DNA from: Brucella pituitosa | Lineage (GTDB): Bacteria; Pseudomonadota; Alphaproteobacteria; Rhizobiales; Rhizobiaceae | Reading direction: 5' to 3' | DNA length: 64,000 nucleotides | Assembly (NCBI RefSeq): GCF_003049685.1 | Contig: NZ_PYSY02000001.1 | Span: 1,736,001 to 1,800,000 of the forward strand | In this document: positions 38,498 to 47,743 of the stretch, piece by piece | Layout: each line of letters begins with the position of its first letter | How positions within the stretch are numbered: position 1 is the stretch's first letter | Notes under the pieces: model-generated | What the model saw: only the letters and a program-made list of their open reading frames with translations | What the model was told of the DNA's origin: nothing | The model's database searches: none | Program-made: the position numbers and the translations under genes

Positions 38498-39385
38498 ATG
38501 AGTGTTGCGTTGTCCAATCGCTTTCATCGCTATCTGATACCGGCATCTCTTGCCTTGCTGACCCTGGCTGCCGGTTGTTCCGGAGAGCGCCCGCCACGTC
38601 CGCAGGCCGAAATCGGTAATGCTGATGTGATGCCACCGGCCCCTGTCGCCTCTGGCCCAGCCGCCTCTGCCAATCCGCAGCACGAAGAGCGCGTTGTTGG
38701 ACTGGCCGAAGAAATCGAAAACAATGCCAATGAGATGACAACGCAGAGCCAGCCGCATTATACCGGCGATTATGGCTTCGCGACACCTGTTCAAAACCCG
38801 GTCAGCACCGCCGAGAATATTTATGCGATGTCCAATTCGGATGCGGCCTGTCGGACGCGCCTGAAGCGCCTGGGTGTTGTCTTCACCGAGAAGTCGCCTA
38901 TCAATCAGAGCGGCAGCTGCCGCATCGACAATCCTATCGAGGTCAGCGGCTTCAACAGTGGTTCAATCGCTTTCAAGCCGGCAGCAACACTTAATTGTCA
39001 GGTCACGGAAGCTTTTGCGCGCTGGATCAAAGGCGATCTGCAACCATCGGCACGCCTGCGCTACCTCTCCGGCGTCAATACGATTTACAATGCCGGTGGC
39101 TACTCATGCCGGACGATGAATCACCGCCGCGGTGCCAAGATGTCCGAGCATTCACGTGGCAATGCCATCGACGTCACCAAAATCGTGCTGAACAACGGCA
39201 AGAGCATTACAGTTCGCAAACCCGGTTTCTTCGCCTTTCGCGAAAAAGGCTTGCTCAACAGCGTCCGTTCCGATGCTTGCGATTACTTCACCACAGTACT
39301 CGGCCCCGGCTATAATCGCGAGCATGCCGATCACTTCCACTTCGATCTGATGCAGCGTCGCAGCGGCTATCGCGCCTGCAAGTAA
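38498..39385 (+). CDS. extensin-like family lipoprotein
   Basis: 295 residues from the ATG at 38498 (AAGG seven bases upstream); an ATG at 38483 is also possible. The lipobox LAAGC puts the lipidated cysteine near residue 27, so it is a lipoprotein of the inner or outer membrane. A proline-rich linker follows, then the extensin-like C-terminal domain with MSEHSRGNAIDVTK and HADHFHFDL; these histidines and aspartates resemble the metal site of D-Ala-D-Ala peptidases. A cell-wall role is plausible but unproven. A terminator follows at once. Confidence 0.88.
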   Translation: MSVALSNRFHRYLIPASLALLTLAAGCSGERPPRPQAEIGNADVMPPAPVASGPAASANPQHEERVVGLAEEIENNANEMTTQSQPHYTGDYGFATPVQNPVSTAENIYAMSNSDAACRTRLKRLGVVFTEKSPINQSGSCRIDNPIEVSGFNSGSIAFKPAATLNCQVTEAFARWIKGDLQPSARLRYLSGVNTIYNAGGYSCRTMNHRRGAKMSEHSRGNAIDVTKIVLNNGKSITVRKPGFFAFREKGLLNSVRSDACDYFTTVLGPGYNREHADHFHFDLMQRRSGYRACK

Positions 39386-39386
39386 T

Positions 39387-39415
39387 AAAAAGGCCCGGCT
39401 CAACCGGGCTTTTTT
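39387..39415. terminator. terminator, extensin-like / thioesterase
   Basis: GCCCGG and CCGGGC around CTCAA, with A-rich left and T-rich right flanks (TTTTTTG). Confidence 0.85.
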
Positions 39416-39466
39416 GATTCTGTTTCATCCGCTTAACGAAACATGCTGAATCAATTCCCGAACTGC

Positions 39467-39853
39467 CTACTCAGCAGGAACTGGTGTTGGCTGACCACTC
39501 TTGTCGAGTGCGACCATCACGAACTCACCATGCGTCACGAGATCCATATCATCGGCAAGATAGCGCTGTGCCCAGGCTTCCACCCTTAGTGTGATCGACG
39601 TGCGACCAACCCGTGTAATCTCGGTATAAACACAAAGAATATCCCCGATTTTCACGGGCTTGGCGAAAGCCATTTCACGTACTGCTGCGGTGACGACACG
39701 GCCCTTGGCACGCTCTGCAGCACGGATGCCGCTGGCCGTGTCCATCTGCGCCATAACCCAGCCGCCGAAAATATCGCCAGCCGAGTTGGTATCTTTCGGC
39801 ATTGCCTGCGTGCGCACGGTCAGCATGCCCTTGGGCGCATTGATATCGTTCAT
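39467..39853 (-). CDS. acyl-CoA thioesterase, YciA type
   Basis: 128 residues from the ATG at 39853, seven bases after AAGGA. A single hot-dog domain: TQAMPKDTNSAGDIFGGWVM carries the catalytic aspartate, and the C-terminal part includes GEFVMVALDKSG. Hydrolyses acyl-CoA esters to free CoA in the cytoplasm, probably as a hexamer. The gene stands alone between a lipoprotein and an SH3 protein gene. Confidence 0.92.
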   Translation of the reverse strand: MNDINAPKGMLTVRTQAMPKDTNSAGDIFGGWVMAQMDTASGIRAAERAKGRVVTAAVREMAFAKPVKIGDILCVYTEITRVGRTSITLRVEAWAQRYLADDMDLVTHGEFVMVALDKSGQPTPVPAE

Positions 39854-40082
39854 CAATAAATCCTTCGATCATCTGAAATGAGTCGAGAGTGAGTATGCTG
39901 TAAGCCTTTATCAAGGGAAAGTGCGACATCCGCACCGCAGCCATGCAAATCAAACATGATGCAATGCTGTAAATATTAAAAACTTAATTATTAATCACAA
40001 TCGAAACATTCGTAAGACTTTAAAGTAAAAATAACAATCATCCATTATATGCAGATCTAAGGTATAAGCATCGGGGGATAGC

Positions 40083-40658
40083 ATGAGATTAATTATTACA
40101 TCGTCAATTACTACATTAGCACTTTTATTTGCAACCAACGCAGAATCTTCAACCGGACTTGCAACTGCAAATATTAATCTTCGTACCGGTCCCGGCACAC
40201 AATATCCATCGATGGGCAGCATCCCCAATGGGGTTGTGCTTGATGTCGCTGGCTGCACAAGTGGCTACGGCTGGTGCCGCGTCAATTATCGCGGCCTTGA
40301 TGGCTGGGCTTCATCAAATTACATCGCGGTTCAGACCGGCGGTGGCGGTTACACCACCAATGACAATTTTGGATCGACCGCTGCAGCCATCGGCATACCG
40401 CTGATCGCCGGGTTAGTGATCGGTTCGGCAATCAACAACAATCGATGGGATGACGGCCCGAACTGGGGTCCAGGTTGGGGACCTCGCCCTTATCGATCCG
40501 GATGGGGTCCGGGTCCATATCGTCCGGGTCCGGGTTGGCGTGGACCGGGCCAATGGGGACCGCCTCGTCCACATTGGAGCGACCGACCCGGCTGGAATGA
40601 TTATCCGGGTTTCCACCCGAATTTCTATGGCCCCGGCAATCGCTGGCGTCCACGGTAA
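40083..40658 (+). CDS. exported SH3-domain protein with Gly/Pro/Trp-rich tail
   Basis: 191 residues. The signal peptide (MRLIITSSITTLALLFATNA) is followed by a bacterial SH3 domain (TANINLRTGPGTQYPSMGSI to GLDGWASSNYI), one short hydrophobic stretch near 105-120, and a C-terminal tail of about 60 residues rich in Pro, Gly, Arg and Trp (RPGPGWRGPGQWGPPRP) built from short repeats. SH3_3 domains often bind cell-wall peptides. An ATG preceded only by GGGGATAGC is used. Role unknown. Confidence 0.86.
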   Translation: MRLIITSSITTLALLFATNAESSTGLATANINLRTGPGTQYPSMGSIPNGVVLDVAGCTSGYGWCRVNYRGLDGWASSNYIAVQTGGGGYTTNDNFGSTAAAIGIPLIAGLVIGSAINNNRWDDGPNWGPGWGPRPYRSGWGPGPYRPGPGWRGPGQWGPPRPHWSDRPGWNDYPGFHPNFYGPGNRWRPR

Positions 40659-40665
40659 ATATCAC

Positions 40666-40740
40666 CTCCTGACAGCCTGATGTCAGGAGCCGCAGAAAAC
40701 TGCGATGCGGTGCGGCGGATTTAGCCGCTGCACCCTTTTC
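40666..40740 (+). terminator. two hairpins after the SH3 gene
   Basis: CTCCTGACA / TGTCAGGAG (40666-40689) has no T-tract. GTGCGGCGG / CCGCTGCAC (40710-40733, one G-T pair) is followed by CCTTTTC and is the better terminator. uvrB starts 31 bases further on. Confidence 0.65.
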
Positions 40741-40770
40741 ATTTGAGCTGCGAAATTCCATATTGGGAGC

Positions 40771-43581
40771 ATGGCTTCCTCAAAAGATAAATACTCTCAG
40801 GATTCGCGCAAGCTGACCGGCCAGACTGGCGGTTTCGGTGAGGCACCTCAGTCTGATTTCTCGGGTGCACCGCTGTCCGGGTCCATTTCCGATTGGGCAA
40901 AAGAGATCAGCGATGAGGCCGTCAAGCCTCAAGCCAAGGCAAAACCGGCCAAAGCCGCGAAGCCCCCCAAAAAGGTGCCTGAACGGAGCAAGGAATCATC
41001 ACGTAGCGCACGCGGTACGTCGATGGGTGGTGCCGCCTCTGCCAAAGAACGTGCCGCAGCAGGCCTTAATCCCGTGGCGGGACTGGATATCAGCCTCGAA
41101 GATGCAGCCGAGTTTAGTCCCTCCGGCGCGACCGCGACGGTTCAGGCGCTTTCCGATCTGATTGAATCCGGCAATCCGCTGTTCAAGAACGGCGAGTTAT
41201 GGACCCCGCACCGTCCTGCCCGCCCGGAAAAATCCGAAGGTGGTATTGCGATCCAGATGGAATCGAGTTTCGAGCCATCCGGCGATCAGCCAACAGCCAT
41301 TCGCGATCTGATAAGCGGCCTTGATGATCAGGACCGCACGCAGGTTCTTCTTGGTGTTACCGGCTCCGGTAAAACATTCACCATGGCGAAGGTCATTCAG
41401 GAAACGCAGCGCCCTGCGCTCATTCTTGCTCCAAACAAGACGCTTGCCGCACAGCTCTACGGTGAGTTCAAAAATTTCTTCCCAAACAATGCTGTCGAGT
41501 ATTTCGTTTCCTACTACGATTACTATCAGCCCGAAGCCTATGTAGCGCGGTCCGATACCTATATCGAAAAGGAATCGACGGTAAACGAACAGATAGACCG
41601 TATGCGCCACGCGGCGACGCGTGCGCTGATCGAGCGCGATGACGTGATTATCGTGGCATCGGTTTCATGTATTTACGGTATCGGTTCGGTCGAAACCTAT
41701 ACCGCCATGACTTTCGAGATGAAAATCGGCGACCGGCTCGACCAGCGCCAGCTTCTCGCCGATCTCGTGGCACAGCAATATAAGCGGCAGGACATCAATT
41801 TCGTGCGTGGCTCGTTCCGGGTGCGTGGTGATACGATTGAAATCTTCCCGGCCCACTTGGAAGACCGCGCATGGCGTATCTCGCTATTTGGCGATGAAAT
41901 CGAGACTATCGTTGAATTTGATCCGCTGACCGCCCAGAAGACGGGCGATCTGCAATCGGTCAAGATTTACGCGAATTCGCACTATGTGACACCGCGCCCG
42001 ACGCTCAATCAAGCGATTAAGTCTATTCAGGAAGAATTGCAGCATCGCCTTGCAGAACTGAACCGCGCAGGCCGACTGCTTGAGGCACAGCGCCTTGAGC
42101 AGCGCACCAATTTCGACCTTGAAATGCTCGAAGCAACCGGCGTGTGCAACGGCATCGAAAACTACTCACGCTATCTGACCGGACGTCAGCCCGGCGAGCC
42201 GCCACCGACCCTGTTTGAATATATCCCGGACAATGCACTGGTGTTCCTCGACGAGAGCCACGTCACGGTTCCGCAGATTGGCGGCATGTATCGCGGCGAC
42301 TTTAGGCGCAAAGCAACATTGGCCGAATATGGTTTCCGCCTGCCATCCTGCATGGACAACCGCCCGTTGCGCTTTGAGGAATGGGACGCCATGCGTCCGC
42401 AGACTATCGCGGTTTCGGCAACGCCCGGCAAATGGGAAATGGAAGAAGCTGGCGGCGTGTTTGCCGAACAAGTCATCCGCCCGACAGGCCTGATCGATCC
42501 GCCGGTTGAAGTCCGCCCAGCGAAAAATCAGGTCGACGATGTTCTCGGCGAAATCCGCGAAACCGCGCGCAAGGGCTATCGCACGCTCTGCACCGTGCTG
42601 ACCAAGCGCATGGCAGAAGACCTGACCGAATATCTGCATGAACAAGGTGTTCGCGTACGTTACATGCACTCGGACATCGACACGCTGGAACGCATCGAAA
42701 TCATCCGCGATCTGCGCCTTGGCGCTTTCGACGTATTGGTTGGTATCAACCTGCTACGCGAGGGTCTCGATATTCCGGAATGCGGTTTCGTCGCCATTCT
42801 GGATGCCGACAAGGAAGGCTTCCTGCGTTCGGAAACTTCGCTGGTCCAGACCATCGGTCGTGCGGCGCGTAACGTTGACGGCAAGGTCATTCTTTACGCC
42901 GACAACATCACCGGCTCGATGCAGCGCGCGATGGATGAAACCAGCCGCCGCCGCGAGAAGCAGGAAGCTTATAACCTCGAACATGGCATCACGCCTGCCT
43001 CGGTGAAGAAGAACATCACGGATATTCTGAATTCGGTCTACGAACAGGATCATGTCCGCGCCGATATTTCTGGCTTTGCAGAAGAAGGCGCTATGATGGG
43101 CAACAATCTCACCGCTCATCTCGAGCATCTGCAAAAGCAGATGCGCGATGCTGCCGCCGATCTCGACTTTGAGAAGGCCGCACGGATGCGCGACGAGATC
43201 AAACGCCTGCGCGAGATGGAACTGGCAATTTCCGATGATCCGCTGGCTCGCGAAGTCGAGCTTGAAAGTCCTGTGACGGGTCGCACCAAAGGTCGCCACA
43301 ACGCGGGCCGCAAGGTACATCGCACAGTCGATGATGCGCCGAAGAAGTCGCTGTTCGCCAAGCCTTCACTCGACAATATGGGCCCGGGAACGGATACGGC
43401 AAAGCCGCTGTTCCGCAAGAACACGCTGGATGAAATGACCGTTAAGCGGACGGAAAAACCAGCAGGCGCTGACGACGCCATCATCCGTCGCGAACGTTCT
43501 GGCATTGGGTCTTATGAAGATCCGGCTGAAACGGCCCGCAAAAAGCGTCGCCCCGGCAAGACAGGCCGACCGGGGCGGTAA
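40771..43581 (+). CDS. uvrB: excinuclease ABC subunit B
   Basis: 936 residues, about 260 more than the E. coli protein. The extra parts are an Ala/Lys-rich N-terminal extension (about 1-135) and a basic C-terminal tail of about 90 residues (ending [14 protein letters not shown]). The core has Walker A GVTGSGKT (195-202), the beta-hairpin [20 protein letters not shown] that inserts at lesions, DESH, helicase motif [15 protein letters not shown], and a UVR domain binding UvrC ([17 protein letters not shown]). It verifies DNA damage in nucleotide excision repair. GGGAG lies only one base before the ATG, so the exact start is uncertain. Confidence 0.96.
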   Translation: MASSKDKYSQDSRKLTGQTGGFGEAPQSDFSGAPLSGSISDWAKEISDEAVKPQAKAKPAKAAKPPKKVPERSKESSRSARGTSMGGAASAKERAAAGLNPVAGLDISLEDAAEFSPSGATATVQALSDLIESGNPLFKNGELWTPHRPARPEKSEGGIAIQMESSFEPSGDQPTAIRDLISGLDDQDRTQVLLGVTGSGKTFTMAKVIQETQRPALILAPNKTLAAQLYGEFKNFFPNNAVEYFVSYYDYYQPEAYVARSDTYIEKESTVNEQIDRMRHAATRALIERDDVIIVASVSCIYGIGSVETYTAMTFEMKIGDRLDQRQLLADLVAQQYKRQDINFVRGSFRVRGDTIEIFPAHLEDRAWRISLFGDEIETIVEFDPLTAQKTGDLQSVKIYANSHYVTPRPTLNQAIKSIQEELQHRLAELNRAGRLLEAQRLEQRTNFDLEMLEATGVCNGIENYSRYLTGRQPGEPPPTLFEYIPDNALVFLDESHVTVPQIGGMYRGDFRRKATLAEYGFRLPSCMDNRPLRFEEWDAMRPQTIAVSATPGKWEMEEAGGVFAEQVIRPTGLIDPPVEVRPAKNQVDDVLGEIRETARKGYRTLCTVLTKRMAEDLTEYLHEQGVRVRYMHSDIDTLERIEIIRDLRLGAFDVLVGINLLREGLDIPECGFVAILDADKEGFLRSETSLVQTIGRAARNVDGKVILYADNITGSMQRAMDETSRRREKQEAYNLEHGITPASVKKNITDILNSVYEQDHVRADISGFAEEGAMMGNNLTAHLEHLQKQMRDAAADLDFEKAARMRDEIKRLREMELAISDDPLAREVELESPVTGRTKGRHNAGRKVHRTVDDAPKKSLFAKPSLDNMGPGTDTAKPLFRKNTLDEMTVKRTEKPAGADDAIIRRERSGIGSYEDPAETARKKRRPGKTGRPGR

Positions 43582-43593
43582 TATCGCAAAGCC

Positions 43594-43616
43594 TGAAGGC
43601 TGCTTACCAGCCTTCA
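43594..43616. terminator. hairpin at the uvrB / oxidoreductase junction
   Basis: TGAAGGCTG and CAGCCTTCA form a perfect 9-bp stem around five bases that include the oxidoreductase stop codon. There is no T-tract, so its role as a terminator is uncertain. Confidence 0.4.
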
Positions 43617-44617
43617 AGCACAATCTTGCCTTTGGCCTTGCCACTTTCCAGCACGCCATGCGCTTGTTTAAGATTAGCAGCATTGATTGGCGACAAAACT
43701 TCCGTCACCGTTGTTTTGATTTTGCCTGCATCGATCAATCGCGCAACTTCATTCAGAAGCTTGCCCTGTTCATTCATATCCGCCGTTTCAAAAACAGGAC
43801 GCGTGAACATCATCTCCCAATGGATTGAGACCGACTTGCGTTTCAGCGGCGCGACATCAAATGTATCGAAATCGTCGATCAAACCGAACCTCCCCTGTGG
43901 GGCGATCAATGAGACTACCTCGTTGAAATGATCCATCGTCTGCGTGGTGGAAAAAACAAATGCCGGTGCGCCGATACCCAGAGCCGACACCTGTTCCGCG
44001 AGCGGCTTGCTGTGGTCGATGACATAATGTGCGCCGAGTTGTTTCACCCAATCCTGCGTTTCAGGACGTGAGGCGGTGGCAATCACGGTCAGATCAGTCA
44101 ACGCGCGTATCAGCTGAATTGCTATCGAGCCAACCCCGCCTGCTCCACCGATAACGAGAACAGCATTTGCCGCGCCCGGCACCGGTTTACGAATGTCGAG
44201 CCTGTCAAAAAGCATTTCCCAGGCGGTGATTGATGTCAGCGGCAGGCCAGCGGCCTGACTATTGGAAAGAGACGATGGCGGTGTCCCCACAATGCGTTCA
44301 TCGACCAGATTGAATTCGCTATTGGCTCCCTGTCGAATATAAGAACCAGCATACCAGACCTTATCGCCAATCTTGAAATTCTGCACCGCTTCGCCGGTTT
44401 CAACAACAATACCAACCGCGTCCCAGCCCAGTACCTTCCACTGGCCCGGCTCTGGTGAAACACCTTTACGGATTTTGTAGTCGACCGGATTAACCGCGAT
44501 GGCTTCAACCTGCACCAACAGATCGCGGCCTTTCACAACAGGCTTGTCCAGTTCTACATCAACCAGCGAATCCGCCCGATCCAGCTTTCCGGCAGTTTGA
44601 TAGGCAACAGCTTTCAT
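43604..44617 (-). CDS. zinc-binding alcohol dehydrogenase family / quinone reductase-like protein
   Basis: 337 residues, medium-chain reductase fold. VEAIAVNPVDYKIRKGVSPE is typical of the zinc-independent quinone oxidoreductase branch. The NAD(P) site is VLVIGGAGGVGSIAIQLI at about 153-170, and the C-terminus KQAHGVLESGKAKGKIVLE is family-conserved. It reduces quinones or enals with NADPH. It is divergent from an HxlR regulator gene 115 bases away, a common pair for sensing electrophiles. The end of the gene forms a hairpin with the spacer to uvrB (43594-43616). Confidence 0.9.
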   Translation of the reverse strand: MKAVAYQTAGKLDRADSLVDVELDKPVVKGRDLLVQVEAIAVNPVDYKIRKGVSPEPGQWKVLGWDAVGIVVETGEAVQNFKIGDKVWYAGSYIRQGANSEFNLVDERIVGTPPSSLSNSQAAGLPLTSITAWEMLFDRLDIRKPVPGAANAVLVIGGAGGVGSIAIQLIRALTDLTVIATASRPETQDWVKQLGAHYVIDHSKPLAEQVSALGIGAPAFVFSTTQTMDHFNEVVSLIAPQGRFGLIDDFDTFDVAPLKRKSVSIHWEMMFTRPVFETADMNEQGKLLNEVARLIDAGKIKTTVTEVLSPINAANLKQAHGVLESGKAKGKIVLEGW

Positions 44618-44702
44618 AGTCTTTGCTCCATTTGCTATGGATCAAATATTAGACTACTATCAGAAAATAGAAATACGAACAAAAATCGCCCATAGTGTCG
44701 AT

Positions 44703-44721
44703 TTATGTACTTAGTATATAA
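44703..44721. promoter_or_regulatory. probable HxlR operator
   Basis: TTATGTAC-TTA-GTATATAA is an 8-bp dyad with one mismatch, 12 bases before the HxlR start codon and inside the divergent gap with the oxidoreductase. HxlR proteins bind TA-rich palindromes with GTAC-like cores. Confidence 0.55.
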
Positions 44722-44732
44722 AGGTTACTGAA

Positions 44733-45101
44733 ATGACCAAAGCAAAACACTCGCGCTTCGATTGCAGTCCCGGCTGCGCAGTCGAAGCTGCCATCAGCCT
44801 CATCGACGGCAAATGGAAAAGCGTTGTGCTGTTTCATCTTCTGGATGGAACGCTGCGGTTCAACGAATTGCGACGACAGATACCGGGCGTCACGCAGCGT
44901 ATGCTGACCAATCAGCTCCGCGAACTTGAAGAAGACGGTCTGATCGATCGCAAAGTCTATGCGCAGGTTCCACCCAAGGTGGAATATAGCCTTTCCCCGC
45001 TTGGTCGCAGCATCGAGCCAATCCTGCTGGCACTGAAGGATTGGGGTGATACCAATATCGAGCGCTTCAGCAAGTCCATCAAGACAAAGACAGCTGCATA
45101 A
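44733..45101 (+). CDS. HxlR family transcriptional regulator
   Basis: 122 residues, winged helix: ISLIDGKWKSVVLFHLLDG, LRFNELRRQIPGVTQRMLTN, and the wing DRKVYAQVPPKVEYSLSPLG. Two cysteines near the N-terminus (C11, C15) could sense thiol-reactive compounds as in YodB/HypR. It probably controls the divergent quinone reductase-like gene through the dyad before its own start. Confidence 0.92.
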   Translation: MTKAKHSRFDCSPGCAVEAAISLIDGKWKSVVLFHLLDGTLRFNELRRQIPGVTQRMLTNQLRELEEDGLIDRKVYAQVPPKVEYSLSPLGRSIEPILLALKDWGDTNIERFSKSIKTKTAA

Positions 45102-45149
45102 ATAAGCTTTCCCCAGCCCCAGCGGAATCTCAACTGAGGATCGCAGCAA

Positions 45150-45710
45150 ATGACGAATGACGGTGATGTTATAAGAATTTACAGGGGAACGCCTGAATCG
45201 GCTGCTATGGTCGCAAATACTAGAAAGGCTATGGCTATCACCGCCAAAATCAATCGTTTGACATTTAACGATCCCGACGAAGTTCGAGCCTTATTCAGCG
45301 AACTCATCGGAACAAAGGTGGACGACAGCTTTCTTTTGATCCCACCCTTTTTCTGCGCTGACGGAAATGGAATCCAGGTCGGTCGGAATGTGTTTGTAAA
45401 CCAGAACTGCACTTTCTATGGTCTCGGCGGTCTGATTATTGCTGATGACGTCATGATCGGACCAAATGTAAGCATTATTACCTCTGGACATCCGATTGAG
45501 CCTTCACAACGACGCGATGGCGTGATCGCCAAGCCAATCACAATAGAGAAAAACGTTTGGATCGCAGCCGGCGCAATAATCATTGGCGGCGTGAAAATAG
45601 GCGAAAATTCTGTTGTTGCGGCGGGTTCAGTTGTCACCAAAGATGTTCCTCCAAACACGCTTGTGGGAGGAAATCCAGCGCGCAAGATTCGCACCGTTAG
45701 CGACGATTAA
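45150..45710 (+). CDS. sugar O-acetyltransferase (maltose/galactoside acetyltransferase type)
   Basis: 186 residues. The N-terminal helical Mac domain is followed by left-handed beta-helix hexapeptide repeats. The catalytic histidine is in IITSGHPIEPSQRRDG, and GVKIGENSVVAAGSVVTKDV lies in the last coils. It transfers acetyl from acetyl-CoA to a sugar hydroxyl, as a trimer. Its own promoter is likely in the 48-base gap after the HxlR gene, or it is co-transcribed with it. Substrate unknown. Confidence 0.92.
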   Translation: MTNDGDVIRIYRGTPESAAMVANTRKAMAITAKINRLTFNDPDEVRALFSELIGTKVDDSFLLIPPFFCADGNGIQVGRNVFVNQNCTFYGLGGLIIADDVMIGPNVSIITSGHPIEPSQRRDGVIAKPITIEKNVWIAAGAIIIGGVKIGENSVVAAGSVVTKDVPPNTLVGGNPARKIRTVSDD

Positions 45711-45745
45711 AAAACGGCCGCGAGAAAAATGCCTCGCGGCCGATA
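45711..45745. terminator. acetyltransferase terminator
   Basis: CGGCCGCGAG (45715-45724) pairs with CTCGCGGCCG (45733-45742), preceded by an A-tract that would give T residues on the minus strand for the convergent gene. Confidence 0.75.
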
Positions 45746-45810
45746 ATTCTTCAGGCATCCAGTAACCTGATATTCCTACCAAACCGGATTAAAAAATGGC
45801 CGCGGCGGGA

Positions 45811-46266
45811 TTACCGGCACTGACCACTGCCGGTAATGCGATAACCCGCACGTTCTGCTTCACAGCGATTTGGGAATGTCTGCCTGTCACCACCACGACG
45901 CGCGCAAACCGGCATATATTCCCTTGTGCAAGCCCCTGCACCTGGACGCCCCGGCCTGTTGCCCTGATGTGGCGGGCGACCCGGCCGTTCCCCTCCCCAG
46001 CCGGAACCCGGTCCCGGTCTTGACGTGCATTGTCCGTTGCCGACAACCCGATAGCCATCGGCACGCGCCTGACAGGCATTGCCAAAAGTCTTGCGTGATT
46101 GGCCACGTTCACCACAAACCGGCGCATAAATCATCGGACACATCTGTGGTTGCGTTGGACCTGGCCGTACCGGAGGTCTATAATCCGGGCCGCCTTCGGC
46201 AACACACCCTGCCAGAAACATAGCACTCGCGATCAAACCCAAACGGCTGATTCTGTTTAGAAGCAT
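45811..46266 (-). CDS. lipoprotein with two Kazal-type domains
   Basis: 151 residues from the ATG at 46266 (GGGAGAG upstream). The signal peptide LNRISRLGLIASAMFLAGC ends at a lipobox cysteine. Two Kazal-like modules follow, separated by a Gly/Pro/Arg-rich linker: CPMIYAPVCGERGQSRKTF...GNACQA..GNGQC and CTREYMPVCARRGGDRQTF...NRCEAE..GSGQC. Kazal modules inhibit serine proteases by presenting a loop near the second cysteine. Each module here has four visible cysteines rather than the classical six, so this is a short Kazal-like form. Protease inhibition at the cell surface is an inference. Confidence 0.85.
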   Translation of the reverse strand: MLLNRISRLGLIASAMFLAGCVAEGGPDYRPPVRPGPTQPQMCPMIYAPVCGERGQSRKTFGNACQARADGYRVVGNGQCTSRPGPGSGWGGERPGRPPHQGNRPGRPGAGACTREYMPVCARRGGDRQTFPNRCEAERAGYRITGSGQCR

Positions 46267-46431
46267 TGCTCTCTCCCTCTCATGTCTGAATGCTAAAATG
46301 GCACAACAACCTCCGAGAACAAGGAGGTATTGGAAGATAATCGGCATGGTTCTCAGCAACCACATATCGACAAGTCGCAAACATGCATTACTCTACATCC
46401 CCAGAGCGGGATAAAGGGCGGAATCAACAGC

Positions 46432-47334
46432 ATGAATCGTCGGCATATAAAGATAGCGACATTTGCATTTATGCAGCTCTTTTGCTGGCCTGAAAGCTTC
46501 AACGCAGCAGCACAGACAGCGGTCAATCCCGAATCTCTGATTTATGGTCCGCCTATGCCGCCCGAAAAGATCACGCCGACTGTCGGTCGCATTTGTGAAC
46601 TCATAGAAATCAATGCCGAAGCGCAAGGGATCCCGAAGGACTTCTTCGCGCGGCTTATCTGGAAAGAAAGCCGCTTTGATCATCGTGCCGTCAGTCCCGT
46701 CGGCGCACAGGGCATTGCTCAATTCATGCCTTATACCGCCAAAGAGCGCGGCCTTGCCGATCCATTCGATATTGAGCAAGCTATCCCGGCATCTGCGGGA
46801 TTTCTAGGCGAACTCAAACGCGCTTTCGGGAATTGGGGGCTGGCTGCTGCTGCTTATAATGCTGGCCCAACCCGCGTTTCCAACTGGATGCGCTCGGGCG
46901 GATTTCTTCCTCTTGAGACGGAAGACTACGTTCTTGATCTCACAGGCGCTCCGGCTGACAATTTTGCGTCCGGCAGTGAGATCACGAACAAGCCCCTCGA
47001 TGCAAAACTCAGTTTTGCAGAAGCTTGCCAGCGCCTGCCGATCATTCGCACGGCTACAATACCCATGTCACGCATAAAGCCTAAGCCTTGGGGGATTCAG
47101 GTCGCGGGCAATTTTCGGCGCAGCGTTGCTGTCAATCAGTGGAGCAGGCTGCGTAAGCAATTCTCCTCGGTGCTCGCGGGCCACAATCCAGTCATTAGCC
47201 GTGTACGCACCCCAATGGCCCGGCGTGGCATCTATGCAGTACGCATCGGAGCCGATAGCCGAGGCGAAGCCGACAACATTTGCTCTAAACTTCGCGCAGC
47301 AGGCGGTGCATGCATAGTTTTGCGCAATCGGTAA
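46432..47334 (+). CDS. lytic transglycosylase (SLT) with SPOR-like C-terminus
   Basis: 300 residues from the ATG at 46432. The signal peptide ends near residue 27. The SLT domain (about 50-165) has the catalytic glutamate E79 in IWKESRFDHRAVSPVGAQGI, and the fold motif GLAAAAYNAGPTRV. A C-terminal region of about 75 residues (WGIQVAGNFRRSVAVNQWSR to GGACIVLRN) looks like a SPOR domain, which binds denuded glycan at division sites. It cleaves peptidoglycan strands in the periplasm. The frame is open further upstream but lacks a signal peptide there. Confidence 0.9.
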   Translation: MNRRHIKIATFAFMQLFCWPESFNAAAQTAVNPESLIYGPPMPPEKITPTVGRICELIEINAEAQGIPKDFFARLIWKESRFDHRAVSPVGAQGIAQFMPYTAKERGLADPFDIEQAIPASAGFLGELKRAFGNWGLAAAAYNAGPTRVSNWMRSGGFLPLETEDYVLDLTGAPADNFASGSEITNKPLDAKLSFAEACQRLPIIRTATIPMSRIKPKPWGIQVAGNFRRSVAVNQWSRLRKQFSSVLAGHNPVISRVRTPMARRGIYAVRIGADSRGEADNICSKLRAAGGACIVLRNR

Positions 47335-47743
47335 GCAAATGAGCATGCTATACCTTAGTATGAATCGATATATTGCGTTTGGCCTGTGCTATTTTGGTAT
47401 TGAATGAGTGATATTCTCGTAATTTTTGTAAAGATTCGAGACGATACCGTTACGAAGATAACCAATCTCATATTCCATGAAGAATTTGCTTGCCAAATTA
47501 CGCATCATAGATCAGTCTTCGTTCGTCCGGGCAATTTGAGTACAAACGGAAGACTGGAAGAACGGCGTGCCGGAACCGCTAGAAGTTCCGGGTCGGAGAT
47601 TAGTCTCTGGCAATGATCGGTTCCTTTCCTATGTCGAGAACTGCCTGCATGACCCTCTGCCGGGTGTGTGGTGCGTTCGGCGGAAGTTGTAATTCCACTG
47701 TCTTTTAATAAAGCGGTGGCGCCAAGGAAAAGGAACGGATCCC
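47335..47743. other. 409-base gap, leader of second cold-shock gene
   Basis: No supported protein. A perfect 7-bp hairpin CCGGAAC / GTTCCGG (47570-47591) and a longer pair GGAACCG / CGGTTCC (from 47572) are alternatives that share arms, fitting a cold-responsive csp leader with two folds. Confidence 0.5.

Noticed and set aside
47404-47616. Plus-strand open frame of 70 codons before the second cold-shock gene
   Set aside because: No ribosome binding site or signal; it overlaps the structured csp leader and its composition is not protein-like.
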